From: Paraburkholderia aspalathi
GTDB taxonomy: Bacteria; Pseudomonadota; Gammaproteobacteria; Burkholderiales; Burkholderiaceae
Length of the DNA: 64,000 nucleotides
Assembly (NCBI RefSeq): GCF_900116445.1
Contig: NZ_FPBH01000005.1
Span: 388,181-452,180, forward strand
Direction of reading: 5' to 3'
Numbering within the stretch: the first letter of the stretch is position 1; every line of letters begins with the position of its first letter. The position numbers and the translations under genes were made by a program. This document shows, piece by piece, positions 1 to 8,668 of this stretch. The notes beneath the pieces were generated by a model that was not told the DNA's origin, did not search any database, and was given only the letters and a program-made list of their open reading frames with translations.

Positions 1-48
1 GGCTGGCTCGCCGGCAAGAATCGGGAGCGCTTTCTGATCGAAGGCTAG
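1..48 (+). CDS. C-terminal end of an unidentified protein (cut by window start)
   Basis: The first 15 codons read in frame to a TAG stop at 46-48 and give a tail ending RERFLIEG. The rest of the gene lies outside the window. The pattern of a tryptophan followed by GKNRERF is reminiscent of the end of amidohydrolase-2 family proteins, but 15 residues are too few to assign a family. It may be the last gene of a unit preceding the fae cluster. Confidence 0.5.
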   Translation, partial: GWLAGKNRERFLIEG

Positions 49-138
49 AGTACGGTTCGACCGTGGCGCTTGCGCTCGCAACGCGCCGAATTTTTCTGAA
101 GTGAAGTTGCGTCGGGTTTTTCTCGCACCGCTGAGAGG

Positions 139-163
139 GTCCCGAAAACGCTCACCTTTCGCG
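139..163. repeat. imperfect 25-base direct repeat, copy 1
   Basis: The copies at 139-163 and 488-512 share GTCCCGAAAA followed by TCACCTTT and differ at about six positions. A shorter related piece, GCGCTCACCTTTCG, lies near 448-461. The function is unknown. Confidence 0.5.
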
Positions 164-191
164 TGAGCTTGCAACGCGCGCCGTGGGTTTC

Positions 192-240
192 GCGAGGTAC
201 CTCGCACCAGGCTTCGTTGTTTCGGTGAGCCTGGTTTTGT
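192..240 (+). terminator. palindrome plus hairpin, possible terminator or leader structure
   Basis: GCGAGGTACCTCGC at 192-205 is a perfect palindrome. It abuts a hairpin with an ACCAGGCT arm at 206-213 and an AGCCTGGT arm at 228-235, followed by TTTTG. The short T run makes it a weak terminator candidate for the gene ending at 48, but the 160-base distance is long. Confidence 0.3.
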
Positions 241-487
241 CGGATGACGCACCTTGCGGTGCGATCACTCCGGCTGTCTCTCGCGGTGTCGCGACCTCCC
301 TCGAAACCCGCGCCAGCCTTTGCTGGCGGGCGTTCCCTGGCTATGCGAAGAATCGCGTAATCCATCGTTCGATTCTCACGCGGTCTTTTCCGCGTGCTTC
401 GCCTCGCTGCTGAACCTCGCGCCGCTGGTGCGTGCGCGGCCTTCTGTGCGCTCACCTTTCGTCTGGATTCGAGGCTCGCCATCGCGA

Positions 488-512
488 GTCCCGAAAAGTC
501 TCACCTTTGCGC
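488..512. repeat. imperfect 25-base direct repeat, copy 2
   Basis: This is the second copy of the element at 139-163, with the same GTCCCGAAAA and TCACCTTT cores. It lies about 170 bases upstream of the fae start. Confidence 0.5.
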
Positions 513-679
513 TTGACCGTGCGCGCGACTCAACGCGCACATCCAACGTGCCACCTGATGCGCCCGGGGGCAAACCCGGAGATGAGTTCGCCTCATACCC
601 CGGATCAAAACTCATCGATACATGGTCGCTGAGACCGCGCAGCACAATCGGTCATCCACTCAACCTCGACGGAAAGACC

Positions 680-1204
680 ATGAGCGTATCGACGGACAAA
701 CAACTCTTTATCGGCGAAGGATTCGAAGGTCCTGGCGTCAATCTCGCGCATATCAACGTGCTGGTCGGCCCACGCAACGGCCCCGCAGGGCAGGCCTTCG
801 CTACGGCATTGGCGACGCCTTCAGCGGGGCATGCACCGTTTGTCGTGATCGCGCGGCCGGGTGTGCCGACCAAGCCGCTGACGCTCTATGTGAACAAGGC
901 GCAGATCGGCAGCGACTTCCACGGCAACGCGACGTGGGGTGCTTCGCAAGCCGGCATCGCGAAAGCGGTGGCCGAATCGCTGGAGAACGGCACGTTGCCG
1001 CCCGAAGCGGAGAACGATTGGGTGGTGGTATCCGCGAACTGGGTCAATCCGGCCACCGACGATCTCGACGCCGTCTTCGAGAACAACTACCGCGCGTGCA
1101 AGAACGCGATTCTCGCGGCGATGAAGGGCCTGCCGCATCGCGATGAAGTGTTTGCCGCCGCGCGCGACGTATCGAATCCGTTCTACACCCCCAAACAACG
1201 TTAA
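680..1204 (+). CDS. fae: formaldehyde-activating enzyme homologue (Fae)
   Basis: This 174-residue protein matches the usual length of Fae, which condenses formaldehyde with tetrahydromethanopterin to methylene-H4MPT in the cytoplasm. The segment NLAHINVLVGPR corresponds to the conserved block with the catalytic histidine, here His24. The ATG at 680 is chosen because family homology begins there and GGAAAG lies at 671-676. The frame is open upstream to 254, but that part has no family resemblance. It is followed by an aldo/keto reductase, an aldehyde dehydrogenase and a transporter. No other H4MPT-pathway gene is in view. It could therefore be a Fae-like paralogue with a different carrier or a formaldehyde-sensing or trapping role in a catabolic unit. 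Confidence 0.88.
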   Translation: MSVSTDKQLFIGEGFEGPGVNLAHINVLVGPRNGPAGQAFATALATPSAGHAPFVVIARPGVPTKPLTLYVNKAQIGSDFHGNATWGASQAGIAKAVAESLENGTLPPEAENDWVVVSANWVNPATDDLDAVFENNYRACKNAILAAMKGLPHRDEVFAAARDVSNPFYTPKQR

Positions 1205-1286
1205 TCACACGCAACGTGCTTCGCGCGCCGTGAGGGGCGTGCTGCTGCGTGCGCTACTGAATGTGACCAGGAAGGAGACAAGCACT

Positions 1287-2324
1287 ATGGAATACATTCG
1301 CCTCGGCCACTCGGGCCTGAAGGTGTCGCGTTTGTGCCTCGGCACGATGAACATGGGCACGCCGCAATGGAAGCCGTGGATCTTCGACGAAGCGCAGAGC
1401 GAGCCGATCGTGCGTCACGCGCTGGAAGCCGGCGTCAATTTCATCGACCTCGCCGATTTCTATTCGACCGGCGTGGGCGAAGAAGTGGTGGGCCGTATTC
1501 TGAAGCGCATTGCGCGGCGTGAGGAAGTTGTCGTGACGACCAAGGTCGGCTACGACATGGGCGCGTATCAGAACGCCGGCGGCCATTCGCGCAAGCACAT
1601 CATGGACGGTATCGACGCGTCGCTCACGCGCCTCGGTATGGATTACGTCGATATTTACATGCTGCATTTCTTCGACGTGAACACGCCGGTCGAGGAAACG
1701 CTGGGTGCGTTGAACGATATCGTGTGCGCGGGCAAGGCTCGTTATATCGGCGTATCGACGATGTACACGTGGCAGTTCGCGAAGATCATGCAGGTCTGCG
1801 AGCGCAATGGCTGGCACAAACCCATCAACATGCAACTGCAGTTGAACCTTGCGTACCGCGAGGAAGAGCGCGAAATGATTCCGTATTGCCAGGATCAGGG
1901 CGTCGGGGTGTCGGTGTTCAGTCCGCTGGCGCGTGGTCTGTTGACCTGCGATCCAAACTCGACGCGTAACCAGACCGATTTCTTCACGGCGCAGATGTAC
2001 GGCGATACGGTATCTCGTGAGATTGCTGCTTCGGTGACGCGCGTGGCGGCGCGGCGTGGTGTGTCGGCCGCGCAGATCGCGCAGGCGTGGGTGCTGAATC
2101 ATGGTGGTGTGGCGAGCATGCTGGTCGGGGCGGACACACCTGCGCAATTCGATAGCGCGTTGGCCGCTTTAGGCACGAAGCTCTCCGCCGACGAACTATT
2201 CGAACTCGAACGCAATTACACCCCGTGCGATCTGATCAACGACTACACCGCGGGCAAACGCATCGCTCGTGAAGCGCGGCTTGCGCAAGGCACGTTCGTC
2301 GAGAACCTGGAGAAGGCAGCATGA
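1287..2324 (+). CDS. aldo/keto reductase (YajO-like)
   Basis: This 345-residue NAD(P)H-dependent oxidoreductase has the TIM-barrel aldo/keto reductase fold. The tetrad is visible: Asp54 and Tyr59 in FIDLADFYS, Lys86 in TTKVG and His127 in YMLHFFD. The N-terminal LGHSGLKVSRLCLGTMNMG and the later SPLARGLL are typical of the YajO/YghZ-type branch. The ATG at 1287 is preceded by AAGGAGA. The gene overlaps the aldehyde dehydrogenase by the ATGA at 2321-2324, which indicates translational coupling. The physiological aldehyde or sugar is not deducible. With fae upstream and an ALDH downstream, a role in handling a carbonyl produced by one catabolic pathway is inferred. Confidence 0.85.
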   Translation: MEYIRLGHSGLKVSRLCLGTMNMGTPQWKPWIFDEAQSEPIVRHALEAGVNFIDLADFYSTGVGEEVVGRILKRIARREEVVVTTKVGYDMGAYQNAGGHSRKHIMDGIDASLTRLGMDYVDIYMLHFFDVNTPVEETLGALNDIVCAGKARYIGVSTMYTWQFAKIMQVCERNGWHKPINMQLQLNLAYREEEREMIPYCQDQGVGVSVFSPLARGLLTCDPNSTRNQTDFFTAQMYGDTVSREIAASVTRVAARRGVSAAQIAQAWVLNHGGVASMLVGADTPAQFDSALAALGTKLSADELFELERNYTPCDLINDYTAGKRIAREARLAQGTFVENLEKAA

Positions 2325-3760
2325 ACGAGTTTCTCCGAACCGGACATTACATTGGCGGTGAGTGGTACGAAAGCGCAAGCACGTATCCCGTTCTGAATCC
2401 CGCGACGGGCGAGGTGATCGCTCAAGTCGCCAGGGGCGGCGCGGCGGAAACGACGCAGGCCGTTGCCGAGGCTGAACGCGCTTTTCCGGTGTGGCGCGCG
2501 TTGACCGCAAAAGAACGTGGCGCGCGTGTCAGACGCTGGGGCGAGTTGATGCTCGAGAACCGCGACGCGCTCGCTGAACTGTTGACGCGTGAGCAAGGCA
2601 AGCCGCTTGCCGAAGCACGCGGCGAAGTCGGCTACGCCGCGAGCTTCTTCGAATGGTTCGCTGAGGAAGCCAAGCGCAGTTATGGCGACGTGATCCCGAG
2701 CCCGAATCCGAACGCGAAGATCATCGTGACGCGCGAACCGGTCGGCGTAGTCGCGGCCATCACGCCGTGGAATTTCCCGCTCGCGATGATTACGCGCAAG
2801 GCCGGGCCGGCGCTCGCAGCGGGCTGCACGATGGTGCTGAAGCCTTCCGAAGAAACGCCGTTGTCCGCTTTGGCTCTGGCCGTACTGGCGGAGAAGGCCG
2901 GCATTCCACCAGGCGTATTCAACATCGTCTCCGGCGACGCAGTCGCGATCGGCGGCGTGCTGACTGAATCCGAGGTGGTGCGCAAGCTGTCGTTCACCGG
3001 CTCGACGCGCGTCGGCAAACTGCTCGCGAAGCAGTCGGCGGATACGCTGAAGAAGCTGTCTTTGGAGCTTGGCGGCAACGCGCCGTTCATCGTATTCGAC
3101 GATGCGGATATCGACGCGGCAGTGCAAGGCGCGATGGCTTCGAAATTCCGCAACACGGGGCAGACCTGTGTGTGCGTGAATCGCTTCTACGTTCAGGACG
3201 GCATCTACGATGCGTTCACGCAGGCACTGACGCAAGCCGTGCGGAAGATGCGTGTCGGCAATGCGCTGCAAGGCGAGGTCGAACAAGGTCCGCTGATCAA
3301 TCAGGCGGCGCTGAAGAAGGTAGAAGCGCATGTCGCCGACGCGTTGAAGAAAGGCGCGAAGGTTTTAACGGGCGGCAAACCGCACGCGCTCCGCGGCACA
3401 TTCTATGAGCCGACCGTGCTGATCGATGCATCAAAGTCGATGCTGATCGCGGCGGAAGAAACCTTCGGTCCGGTGGCCGCGTGCTTTCGCTTCAAGACGG
3501 AAGACGAAGCCATCGCGGCGGCCAACGATACCCCCTTCGGTCTCTCTGCCTATTTCTATACGCGTGACCTGGCGCGTGCATGGCGCGTCGCGGACGCACT
3601 GGAGAGCGGCATGGTCGGCATCAACGAAGGGATTCTTTCGACTGAAGTCGCGCCATTCGGCGGCGTCAAGCAATCGGGCCTCGGCCGCGAAGGCTCGAAG
3701 TACGGGCTCGATGAATACACGGAACTGAAGTACATGATGATGGGCGGGCTCGGCCGCTGA
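2321..3760 (+). CDS. NAD(P)-dependent aldehyde dehydrogenase, succinate-semialdehyde dehydrogenase type
   Basis: This 479-residue ALDH-superfamily enzyme oxidises an aldehyde to the acid. The coenzyme motif FTGSTRVG is near residues 225-232, the general base is Glu249 in LELGG, and the nucleophile is Cys283 in GQTC. Asn151 in TPWNFPL stabilises the thioester. Length and the opening IGGEW resemble GabD-type succinate-semialdehyde dehydrogenases, but GabD-like paralogues serve many substrates, so the aldehyde is uncertain. The start codon overlaps the stop of the aldo/keto reductase, placing both in one operon with fae. Confidence 0.88.
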   Translation: MNEFLRTGHYIGGEWYESASTYPVLNPATGEVIAQVARGGAAETTQAVAEAERAFPVWRALTAKERGARVRRWGELMLENRDALAELLTREQGKPLAEARGEVGYAASFFEWFAEEAKRSYGDVIPSPNPNAKIIVTREPVGVVAAITPWNFPLAMITRKAGPALAAGCTMVLKPSEETPLSALALAVLAEKAGIPPGVFNIVSGDAVAIGGVLTESEVVRKLSFTGSTRVGKLLAKQSADTLKKLSLELGGNAPFIVFDDADIDAAVQGAMASKFRNTGQTCVCVNRFYVQDGIYDAFTQALTQAVRKMRVGNALQGEVEQGPLINQAALKKVEAHVADALKKGAKVLTGGKPHALRGTFYEPTVLIDASKSMLIAAEETFGPVAACFRFKTEDEAIAAANDTPFGLSAYFYTRDLARAWRVADALESGMVGINEGILSTEVAPFGGVKQSGLGREGSKYGLDEYTELKYMMMGGLGR

Positions 3761-3874
3761 TCTGCGTCTCACACGTTCGCCTGGCGCATCGCATGTCAAA
3801 GCATGCGGCGAGTAACGAGGCGAACGACGAGATGAACAGCGAAGCGAATCACGAGCCCAACTGCGCGGCTTGAC

Positions 3875-3901
3875 GCGGCACCGGCATCACGCCGGCGCCG
3901 C
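3875..3901. other. GC-rich hairpin between ALDH and transporter genes
   Basis: The arms GCGGC-A-CCGGC at 3875-3885 and GCCGG-C-GCCGC at 3891-3901 pair with one mismatch around a 5-base loop. No T run follows. It could be an intra-operon attenuator or an mRNA stability element. The intergenic stretch here is 173 bases. Confidence 0.35.
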
Positions 3902-3933
3902 GCCGGCCGCGCACGTACAAACAAGGAGACAGC

Positions 3934-5319
3934 GTGAGCACTCAGGATAGCCAGGCGGCCACTCTCGGCCTCGCCCCCACTTTGCCGTCCGCCGCAGCGG
4001 CGGCCGTGCGCGGCCCCGTTCCTCTGGATGACGTTCCGTTGAACGCGTTCCACGTCAAGATCGCCGGGTTGACGTTCGGCGCTCACTTTACTGAAGGGTT
4101 TGCACTCGGCACGATCGGCTATGCGCTGGCGTCGCTGAATCGCCAGATGCCGCTCGACGCGTTCTGGATGGGCATGATAGGCAGTTCCGCGCTGATGGGC
4201 ATCTTTGTCGGCAGCCTCGTGTTTGGCTGGCTGTCGGATCGTCTGGGACGGCAGAAGATCTTTTTGCTGAGTTTTCTGATCATCACAGCAGCAGCGTTCG
4301 CGCAGTTTTACGTGAGTTCGCCGTTCGAGTTGTGTCTACTGCGGGTGTTGATCGGCTTCGGCATGGGCGGCGATTTTGCGGTCGGGCACGCGATTCTCGC
4401 CGAGTTCTCGCCACGCAAGCATCGCGGTACCTTGCTCGGCTCGTTCAGCGTGGTGTGGACGATCGGCTATGTGGTCGCCAACGTGCTCGGCATGCAGTAC
4501 GCCGACGCGTCGCCGGATGCGTGGCGCTGGCTGCTTGCGTCCGCTGGCATTCCCGCGCTGATCGTGCTGATTTTGCGTATGGGCACGCCGGAATCGCCGC
4601 GTTGGTTGCACGGCAAGGGACGTGTTGCTGAAGCCAAGGCAATCGTGCTCAAGCACTTCGGCCCTAACGTAACGCTTGACGGCGGCGACGACGAACACGC
4701 GCAAGCTCGCGGCGGCTTCATGCGCCTGTTCAAGAAGGACCTGATCCGCAGAACGATCTTCAACTGTGCGTTCTTTGTGTGCCTCGTGATTCCGTACTTC
4801 GCGATCTACACGTTTCTGCCCACCATTCTTAAAGCGATCCATTTGAACGACGGATCGGGTGCGGATTTTCTGTTGAACGGCTTCCTCGTGCTTGGTGCGC
4901 TGATTGGTATCTGGCTCACCATTAAGTTATCGCGCCGTGCGTTTCTGATCGGCTCGTTCGCGGTGACGTGCATGTCGCTGATTGCGTTGAGCCTGCTGCC
5001 GGAGTCCGCAACGCTTGCGATGATCGTCGCGTTCGCGATCTTCACGCTGACGATGTCGGCGTTCTCGAACCTAGTCGGTGTGTTTCCGCCGGAGTGCTTT
5101 CCGACCGAGGTGCGTGCGTGTGGTGTCGGGCTGGCGATTGCGTGTAGCCGTCTCGGTTCGGCCGTCGGCACGTTTCTGTTGCCGCTCGGCATCCTCCACC
5201 TGGGTTTTCACGCGACGATGATGGTGCTTGCTGTTGTCCTGCTGATCGGTATGGTGGTGTCGATTGCATGGGCGCCTGAAACGAAGCACCTGACCTTGAA
5301 CGAAGCTAGCGGCGCTTAG
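3934..5319 (+). CDS. MFS transporter, metabolite:H+ symporter type
   Basis: This 461-residue major facilitator has about 12 hydrophobic segments after a 45-residue cytoplasmic N terminus. The loop 2-3 signature GWLSDRLGRQKIF and the half-way signature PESPRWL are clear, as is a conserved FPTEVRACGVG segment. These place it with the sugar/aromatic-acid:H+ symporter branch (Pfam Sugar_tr/MFS_1) of the inner membrane. The GTG start at 3934 follows AAGGAGA. As the last gene before a strong terminator, it probably imports the substrate handled by the fae-AKR-ALDH genes. The substrate is not deducible. Confidence 0.85.
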   Translation: MSTQDSQAATLGLAPTLPSAAAAAVRGPVPLDDVPLNAFHVKIAGLTFGAHFTEGFALGTIGYALASLNRQMPLDAFWMGMIGSSALMGIFVGSLVFGWLSDRLGRQKIFLLSFLIITAAAFAQFYVSSPFELCLLRVLIGFGMGGDFAVGHAILAEFSPRKHRGTLLGSFSVVWTIGYVVANVLGMQYADASPDAWRWLLASAGIPALIVLILRMGTPESPRWLHGKGRVAEAKAIVLKHFGPNVTLDGGDDEHAQARGGFMRLFKKDLIRRTIFNCAFFVCLVIPYFAIYTFLPTILKAIHLNDGSGADFLLNGFLVLGALIGIWLTIKLSRRAFLIGSFAVTCMSLIALSLLPESATLAMIVAFAIFTLTMSAFSNLVGVFPPECFPTEVRACGVGLAIACSRLGSAVGTFLLPLGILHLGFHATMMVLAVVLLIGMVVSIAWAPETKHLTLNEASGA

Positions 5320-5341
5320 TCTGCGGTTAGCGCTGTTCAGA

Positions 5342-5380
5342 AACTCCCGCCGCATCGGCAACAATGCGGTGGGAGTTTTT
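5342..5380 (+). terminator. Rho-independent terminator after the MFS gene
   Basis: A perfect 14-bp stem runs from AACTCCCGCCGCAT (5342-5355) to its complement (5364-5377) around an 8-base loop and is followed by TTT. It closes the fae-to-MFS unit. Confidence 0.9.
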
Positions 5381-5713
5381 CAATTACGTGGCCGCGAGCC
5401 GGCCGGAGACGCTCCAGGCATTTGTCGAACAGGTCCTAATCGCCGATCGCGCATCCGTCCCCCAAACCCCATTTCCATACGTCAGCCCCCATGACGTGTA
5501 TCATTCGTTCCCTGCGCTGTTCTGTGCCGGCAATTCCCGTATTTCCAAACGCTCGTTCGTAACCTGGTTGGTTGTGACGCGGCGGAGTTGCCATCGTGAC
5601 GCGGGTCTCAGATCCAACTCCCGCAGCTCGACGCCGCCGCGCCAGACGTGGCAGACCCGAGGCCACAAGCTTCGGGACACCGCCCGAACCTCTATCCGTG
5701 ACCGCCAGACCCG
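5381..5713. other. 333-base gap before prfC, no gene seen
   Basis: The reading frames here are short and unlike any family I recognise. The stretch presumably contains the prfC promoter and leader, but no confident -35/-10 pair is visible. Confidence 0.5.
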
Positions 5714-7315
5714 ATGTCAGTCTCCGAACTCAGACGCCGCCGCACGTTCGCGGTTATTTCCCACCCGGACGCGGGCAAAACCACGCTCACTGAAAAGCTG
5801 CTGCTGTTCTCGGGCGCGATTCAGATCGCCGGTACCGTGAAGGGCCGCAAGAGCAATCGCTACGCGACCTCGGACTGGATGGAGATCGAAAAGCAGCGCG
5901 GCATTTCCGTCGCCAGTTCGGTCATGCAGTTCGAGTACGGTGACGCCGTCATCAATCTGCTCGATACCCCGGGCCACGAGGACTTCTCGGAAGATACCTA
6001 CCGCGTGCTGACGGCGGTCGACGCCGCCGTGATGGTGATCGACGGCGCCAACGGTGTGGAAGCGCAAACGCTGAAGCTGCTCGAAGTCTGCCGCAGCCGC
6101 AAGACGCCGATCGTCACCTTCATCAACAAGCTCGACCGCGAAGTGCGCGAGCCGCTCGAACTGCTCGATGAAATCGAGCAGCATTTGGGCGTCGCCGCCG
6201 TGCCGTTCACATGGCCGATCGGTATGGGCAAGGACTTCCAGGGCGTCTACGACATTCAGCATGACCAGGTGCGCCTGTTCCGGGCCGGGCAGGATAAGGC
6301 GGGCGGGGCGGTCGAAACGTTGCAAGCGCTCAGCGACGAAGAAGGCGAACGCCGCTTCGGCCATAGCTGGGTCAAGGCGAAAGAAGAGATTGATCTGATC
6401 ACCGGCGCGTCGCCTGATTTCGATCGCGAGCAGTTCCTCGCAGGTCAGCAATCCCCGGTGCTGTTCGGGTCGGCGATTAATAACTTCGGCGTGAAGGAAA
6501 TTCTCGATGCGCTGGTCGATCTGGCGCCGCCGCCGTCGATGCGCATGACCGTGCAACGTCCGGTGATGCCGGACGAGCCGAAGTTCACCGGCGTCGTCTT
6601 CAAGGTGCAGGCGAACATGGATCTCGCGCACCGTGACCGCGTGGCGTTCATTCGCGTGTGTTCGGGGCACTTCGAGCGCGGCATGGCGGTTAAGGTGACG
6701 CGCACGAACAAGACCTTCCGCGCGAATAACGTGGTGACGTTCCTGTCGCAGCGTCGTGAGACGGTGAGCGAGGCGTACCCGGGCGACATCATCGGTATCC
6801 CGAATCACGGCACGTTGAGCCTCGGCGATACGCTGACCGAAGGCGAGCTTCTGCAGTTCGTCGGCTTGCCGTTCTTCGCGCCGGAAATTTTCCAGACGGT
6901 GGAAGTGGTCGATCCGATGCGCGCCAAGCAACTCGGCGAAGCGCTGAAGCAACTCGGCGAGGAAGGCGCGATTCAGGTGTTCCGTCCGGAAGTCGGCGGT
7001 CTGATGATTCTCGGCGCGGTCGGTCAACTGCAGTTCGAAGTGGTGTCGCACCGCTTGTCGACGGAATACAAGGTCGATGTGCGGATGGCGCCGGCGCGCT
7101 ATCGCATGTCGCGTTGGGTGACGTGTGACGATGCAGCCGAATTGCGCCGTTTTACGGATTCGTACGCGGCGCGGATCGCGCTCGATGCATCGGATGCGCC
7201 GACATACCTGGCCTCGCACGTGTCGGAGATTGAAGTCGCGCAGAAGGCGTGGCCGAAGATCGTGTTCAACGAATTGCGCGAGCATTCAGGCGCGCCGTTC
7301 AAGAAGGCGATGTAA
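5714..7315 (+). CDS. prfC: peptide chain release factor 3
   Basis: RF3 is the GTPase that recycles RF1/RF2 from the ribosome after peptide release. The 533 residues match the family. The G1 loop SHPDAGKTT starts at about residue 16, G3 is DTPGHEDFSEDTYR and G4 is NKLDRE, followed by domain II and the RF3 C-terminal domain with PARYRMSRW. The ATG at 5714 fits the family start MSVSELRRRRTFAVISHPDAGK. It stands alone between two terminators, so it is monocistronic. Nothing unusual is seen. Confidence 0.97.
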   Translation: MSVSELRRRRTFAVISHPDAGKTTLTEKLLLFSGAIQIAGTVKGRKSNRYATSDWMEIEKQRGISVASSVMQFEYGDAVINLLDTPGHEDFSEDTYRVLTAVDAAVMVIDGANGVEAQTLKLLEVCRSRKTPIVTFINKLDREVREPLELLDEIEQHLGVAAVPFTWPIGMGKDFQGVYDIQHDQVRLFRAGQDKAGGAVETLQALSDEEGERRFGHSWVKAKEEIDLITGASPDFDREQFLAGQQSPVLFGSAINNFGVKEILDALVDLAPPPSMRMTVQRPVMPDEPKFTGVVFKVQANMDLAHRDRVAFIRVCSGHFERGMAVKVTRTNKTFRANNVVTFLSQRRETVSEAYPGDIIGIPNHGTLSLGDTLTEGELLQFVGLPFFAPEIFQTVEVVDPMRAKQLGEALKQLGEEGAIQVFRPEVGGLMILGAVGQLQFEVVSHRLSTEYKVDVRMAPARYRMSRWVTCDDAAELRRFTDSYAARIALDASDAPTYLASHVSEIEVAQKAWPKIVFNELREHSGAPFKKAM

Positions 7316-7361
7316 CGTCGTCCGGCCGCGAGCGCTCAGTGCTTGCGTCGTTAGACGAATA

Positions 7362-7395
7362 AAAAGCCGCGTCGAAAAAACGCGGCTTTTTTTCG
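7362..7395. terminator. terminator between prfC and the LysR gene
   Basis: The arms AAAAGCCGCG (7362-7371) and CGCGGCTTTT (7381-7390) are followed by TTTT. The A-rich left side lets it act for the convergent LysR gene as well. Confidence 0.9.
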
Positions 7396-7436
7396 CTCCT
7401 ACTTTGCCGTTCGCAATGCAGAGCAGCCGCAGCGCC

Positions 7437-8306
7437 TCACTCCATCTTCAAAACCTCTTCCCTCATCCAACCGGCAAACGCTTGCACATGTTCAAGCGAC
7501 GCATGGTGTTGCGCCACGTCGAGCCAGTAGCCGTACGGCCCGGCTACTTCAACATCGGAAAACCGCGCGAGACTCCCGTCCGCCAGTTCCTCGACGATCA
7601 TGTTCCGATCGACCACCGCCAGCCCCGCGCCTTTGCGCGCGGCGCGGATCGCCTGCTCCAGCGTAGAAAACTCGATGCCGTTTTCCGCGTAGCGTGCGGG
7701 CAGGCCCGCTTTCGCCAGCCAGTTCGGCCATAGGTCCAGGCGGGCGTCGTTATGCAGGACGTGCAGCGCGGGCAAATGCTCGAGCAGCATGTCGAGTGAT
7801 TCGCTGAGCAGACCCGGTGCGCCGACCAGTACGTGACGCTCGGTCATCAGCAATTCGGAATGTGCACCCGCCAGTGCGTTTCGGCCGAAGCGGATGACGC
7901 AGTGACAGTCTTCCGTGGGCGACGTGCGAACGGACAGTTCGACATCGGGCAATTCGTCTCCCAGCGAACCGAGCCGCGGCGAGAACCATTGGGTCGCAAA
8001 GGTGGGCGGCACGGCGACGACGAGACGCCGCCGCCCTTTGGCCGCAGTGATCTGACGAAAGCCGCGCTCGATGGTGTCGAAGGCCTCGGAGAGGCAAGGC
8101 AGGAACTGCAGCCCGGCCGGCGTCAGCCGGATACCCTTGTGATCGCGCTCAAACAGCTTCGCGCCGAGCGATTCCTCGAGCAGTTTGATCTGCCGGCTCA
8201 CCGCGCCTTGGGTGACGCATAGCGCAGTGGCCGCGCGGTTAAAGCTCATGTGCCGGGCTGTTTCTTCAAAGAAGCGCAACGCGATCAGTGATGGCAAGCG
8301 CCGCAT
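7437..8306 (-). CDS. LysR-family transcriptional regulator (GcvA-like)
   Basis: This 289-residue regulator has the N-terminal winged helix-turn-helix of LTTRs. The recognition stretch SFNRAATALCVTQGAVSRQIKLLE lies within residues 21-44, and a LysR substrate-binding domain spans residues 90-285. The opening LPSLIALRFFEETARHMSF is typical of the GcvA/AmpR-like branch. It points away from the Pat-like gene across a 362-base divergent gap. The target is unknown: the classical LTTR arrangement would be control of the divergent gene, but no T-N11-A operator could be singled out by eye. Confidence 0.88.
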   Translation of the reverse strand: MRRLPSLIALRFFEETARHMSFNRAATALCVTQGAVSRQIKLLEESLGAKLFERDHKGIRLTPAGLQFLPCLSEAFDTIERGFRQITAAKGRRRLVVAVPPTFATQWFSPRLGSLGDELPDVELSVRTSPTEDCHCVIRFGRNALAGAHSELLMTERHVLVGAPGLLSESLDMLLEHLPALHVLHNDARLDLWPNWLAKAGLPARYAENGIEFSTLEQAIRAARKGAGLAVVDRNMIVEELADGSLARFSDVEVAGPYGYWLDVAQHHASLEHVQAFAGWMREEVLKME

Positions 8307-8668
8307 AAATCACCTTCTGTCTCTTTGTTCGTCCGGAGCGGGCGTGACGGTTGTCGCGTGCCTGCTCGCGGAATCCATGTTCGTGCCGCGCGTTGTCTCC
8401 GACGCGCCATGCCGCCATCAATCAGCCCGCACGTTTCAAAGGCAAACGGGCTGGTCGGGCATCCCTAGGATTGTCGCATTCAGGCTTGATATTTTGCCTG
8501 ATCGCGCTAAAAAAATTCTGGCGTGCGTTGGTGCGGATCAAGTGGATTTCGTCCACGTCACGCCGTGTTTTCAGAACCGCCGCCGCGCAAGCTCTGGACT
8601 TCGCCTATCCTGACGAAGACGCGCGCCACCTGGCCGCCGTGCCTACTTCACACTCCGCTGGAGCGCCC
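8307..8668. promoter_or_regulatory. divergent LysR/Pat intergenic stretch
   Basis: These 362 bases hold the start regions of both divergent genes. The most AT-rich part, TTGATATTTTGCC near 8486 followed by CTAAAAAAATT, could be a rightward promoter (TTGATA and TAAAAA). A frame open from 8351 into the Pat gene shows no family resemblance before 8669 and is not called as coding. Confidence 0.35.

Larger units (their letters stand above)
49..679. other. 630-base non-coding stretch rich in hairpins
   Basis: No convincing gene lies here. Overlapping reading frames on both strands are compositionally biased (Arg/Ala/Ser) and lack ribosome binding sites. The stretch holds several perfect short hairpins: a 14-bp palindrome at 192-205, an 8-bp stem at 206-213/228-235, 7-bp stems at 311-317/322-328 and 377-383/390-396, and an imperfect 25-base direct repeat. 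It may be a long 5' leader for fae, a degenerate intergenic repeat or a decayed gene. Confidence 0.5.

Noticed and set aside
361..382. tRNA-like T-arm (GTTCGATTC) upstream of fae
   Set aside because: No acceptor, D or anticodon arms could be assembled around it.
45..482. 145-codon minus-strand frame over the intergenic region before fae
   Set aside because: Arg/Ala/Lys-biased composition with no ribosome binding site, overlapping the end of the preceding gene, and no domain resemblance. It is best explained by GC-rich sequence lacking stops.
254..679. 142-codon N-terminal extension of fae
   Set aside because: The frame is open, but family similarity begins at the ATG at 680, which has its own ribosome binding site. 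The upstream translation is compositionally odd.
5364..5840. 158-codon frame overlapping the start of prfC
   Set aside because: It begins inside the terminator of the previous operon, overlaps conserved prfC sequence in another frame and has no family likeness.
8351..8668. 106-codon extension of the Pat-like gene
   Set aside because: No family resemblance before residue VTVRNLDALFRPKS, and the GTG at 8669 has a GGAG site. The extension would cover the divergent promoter.
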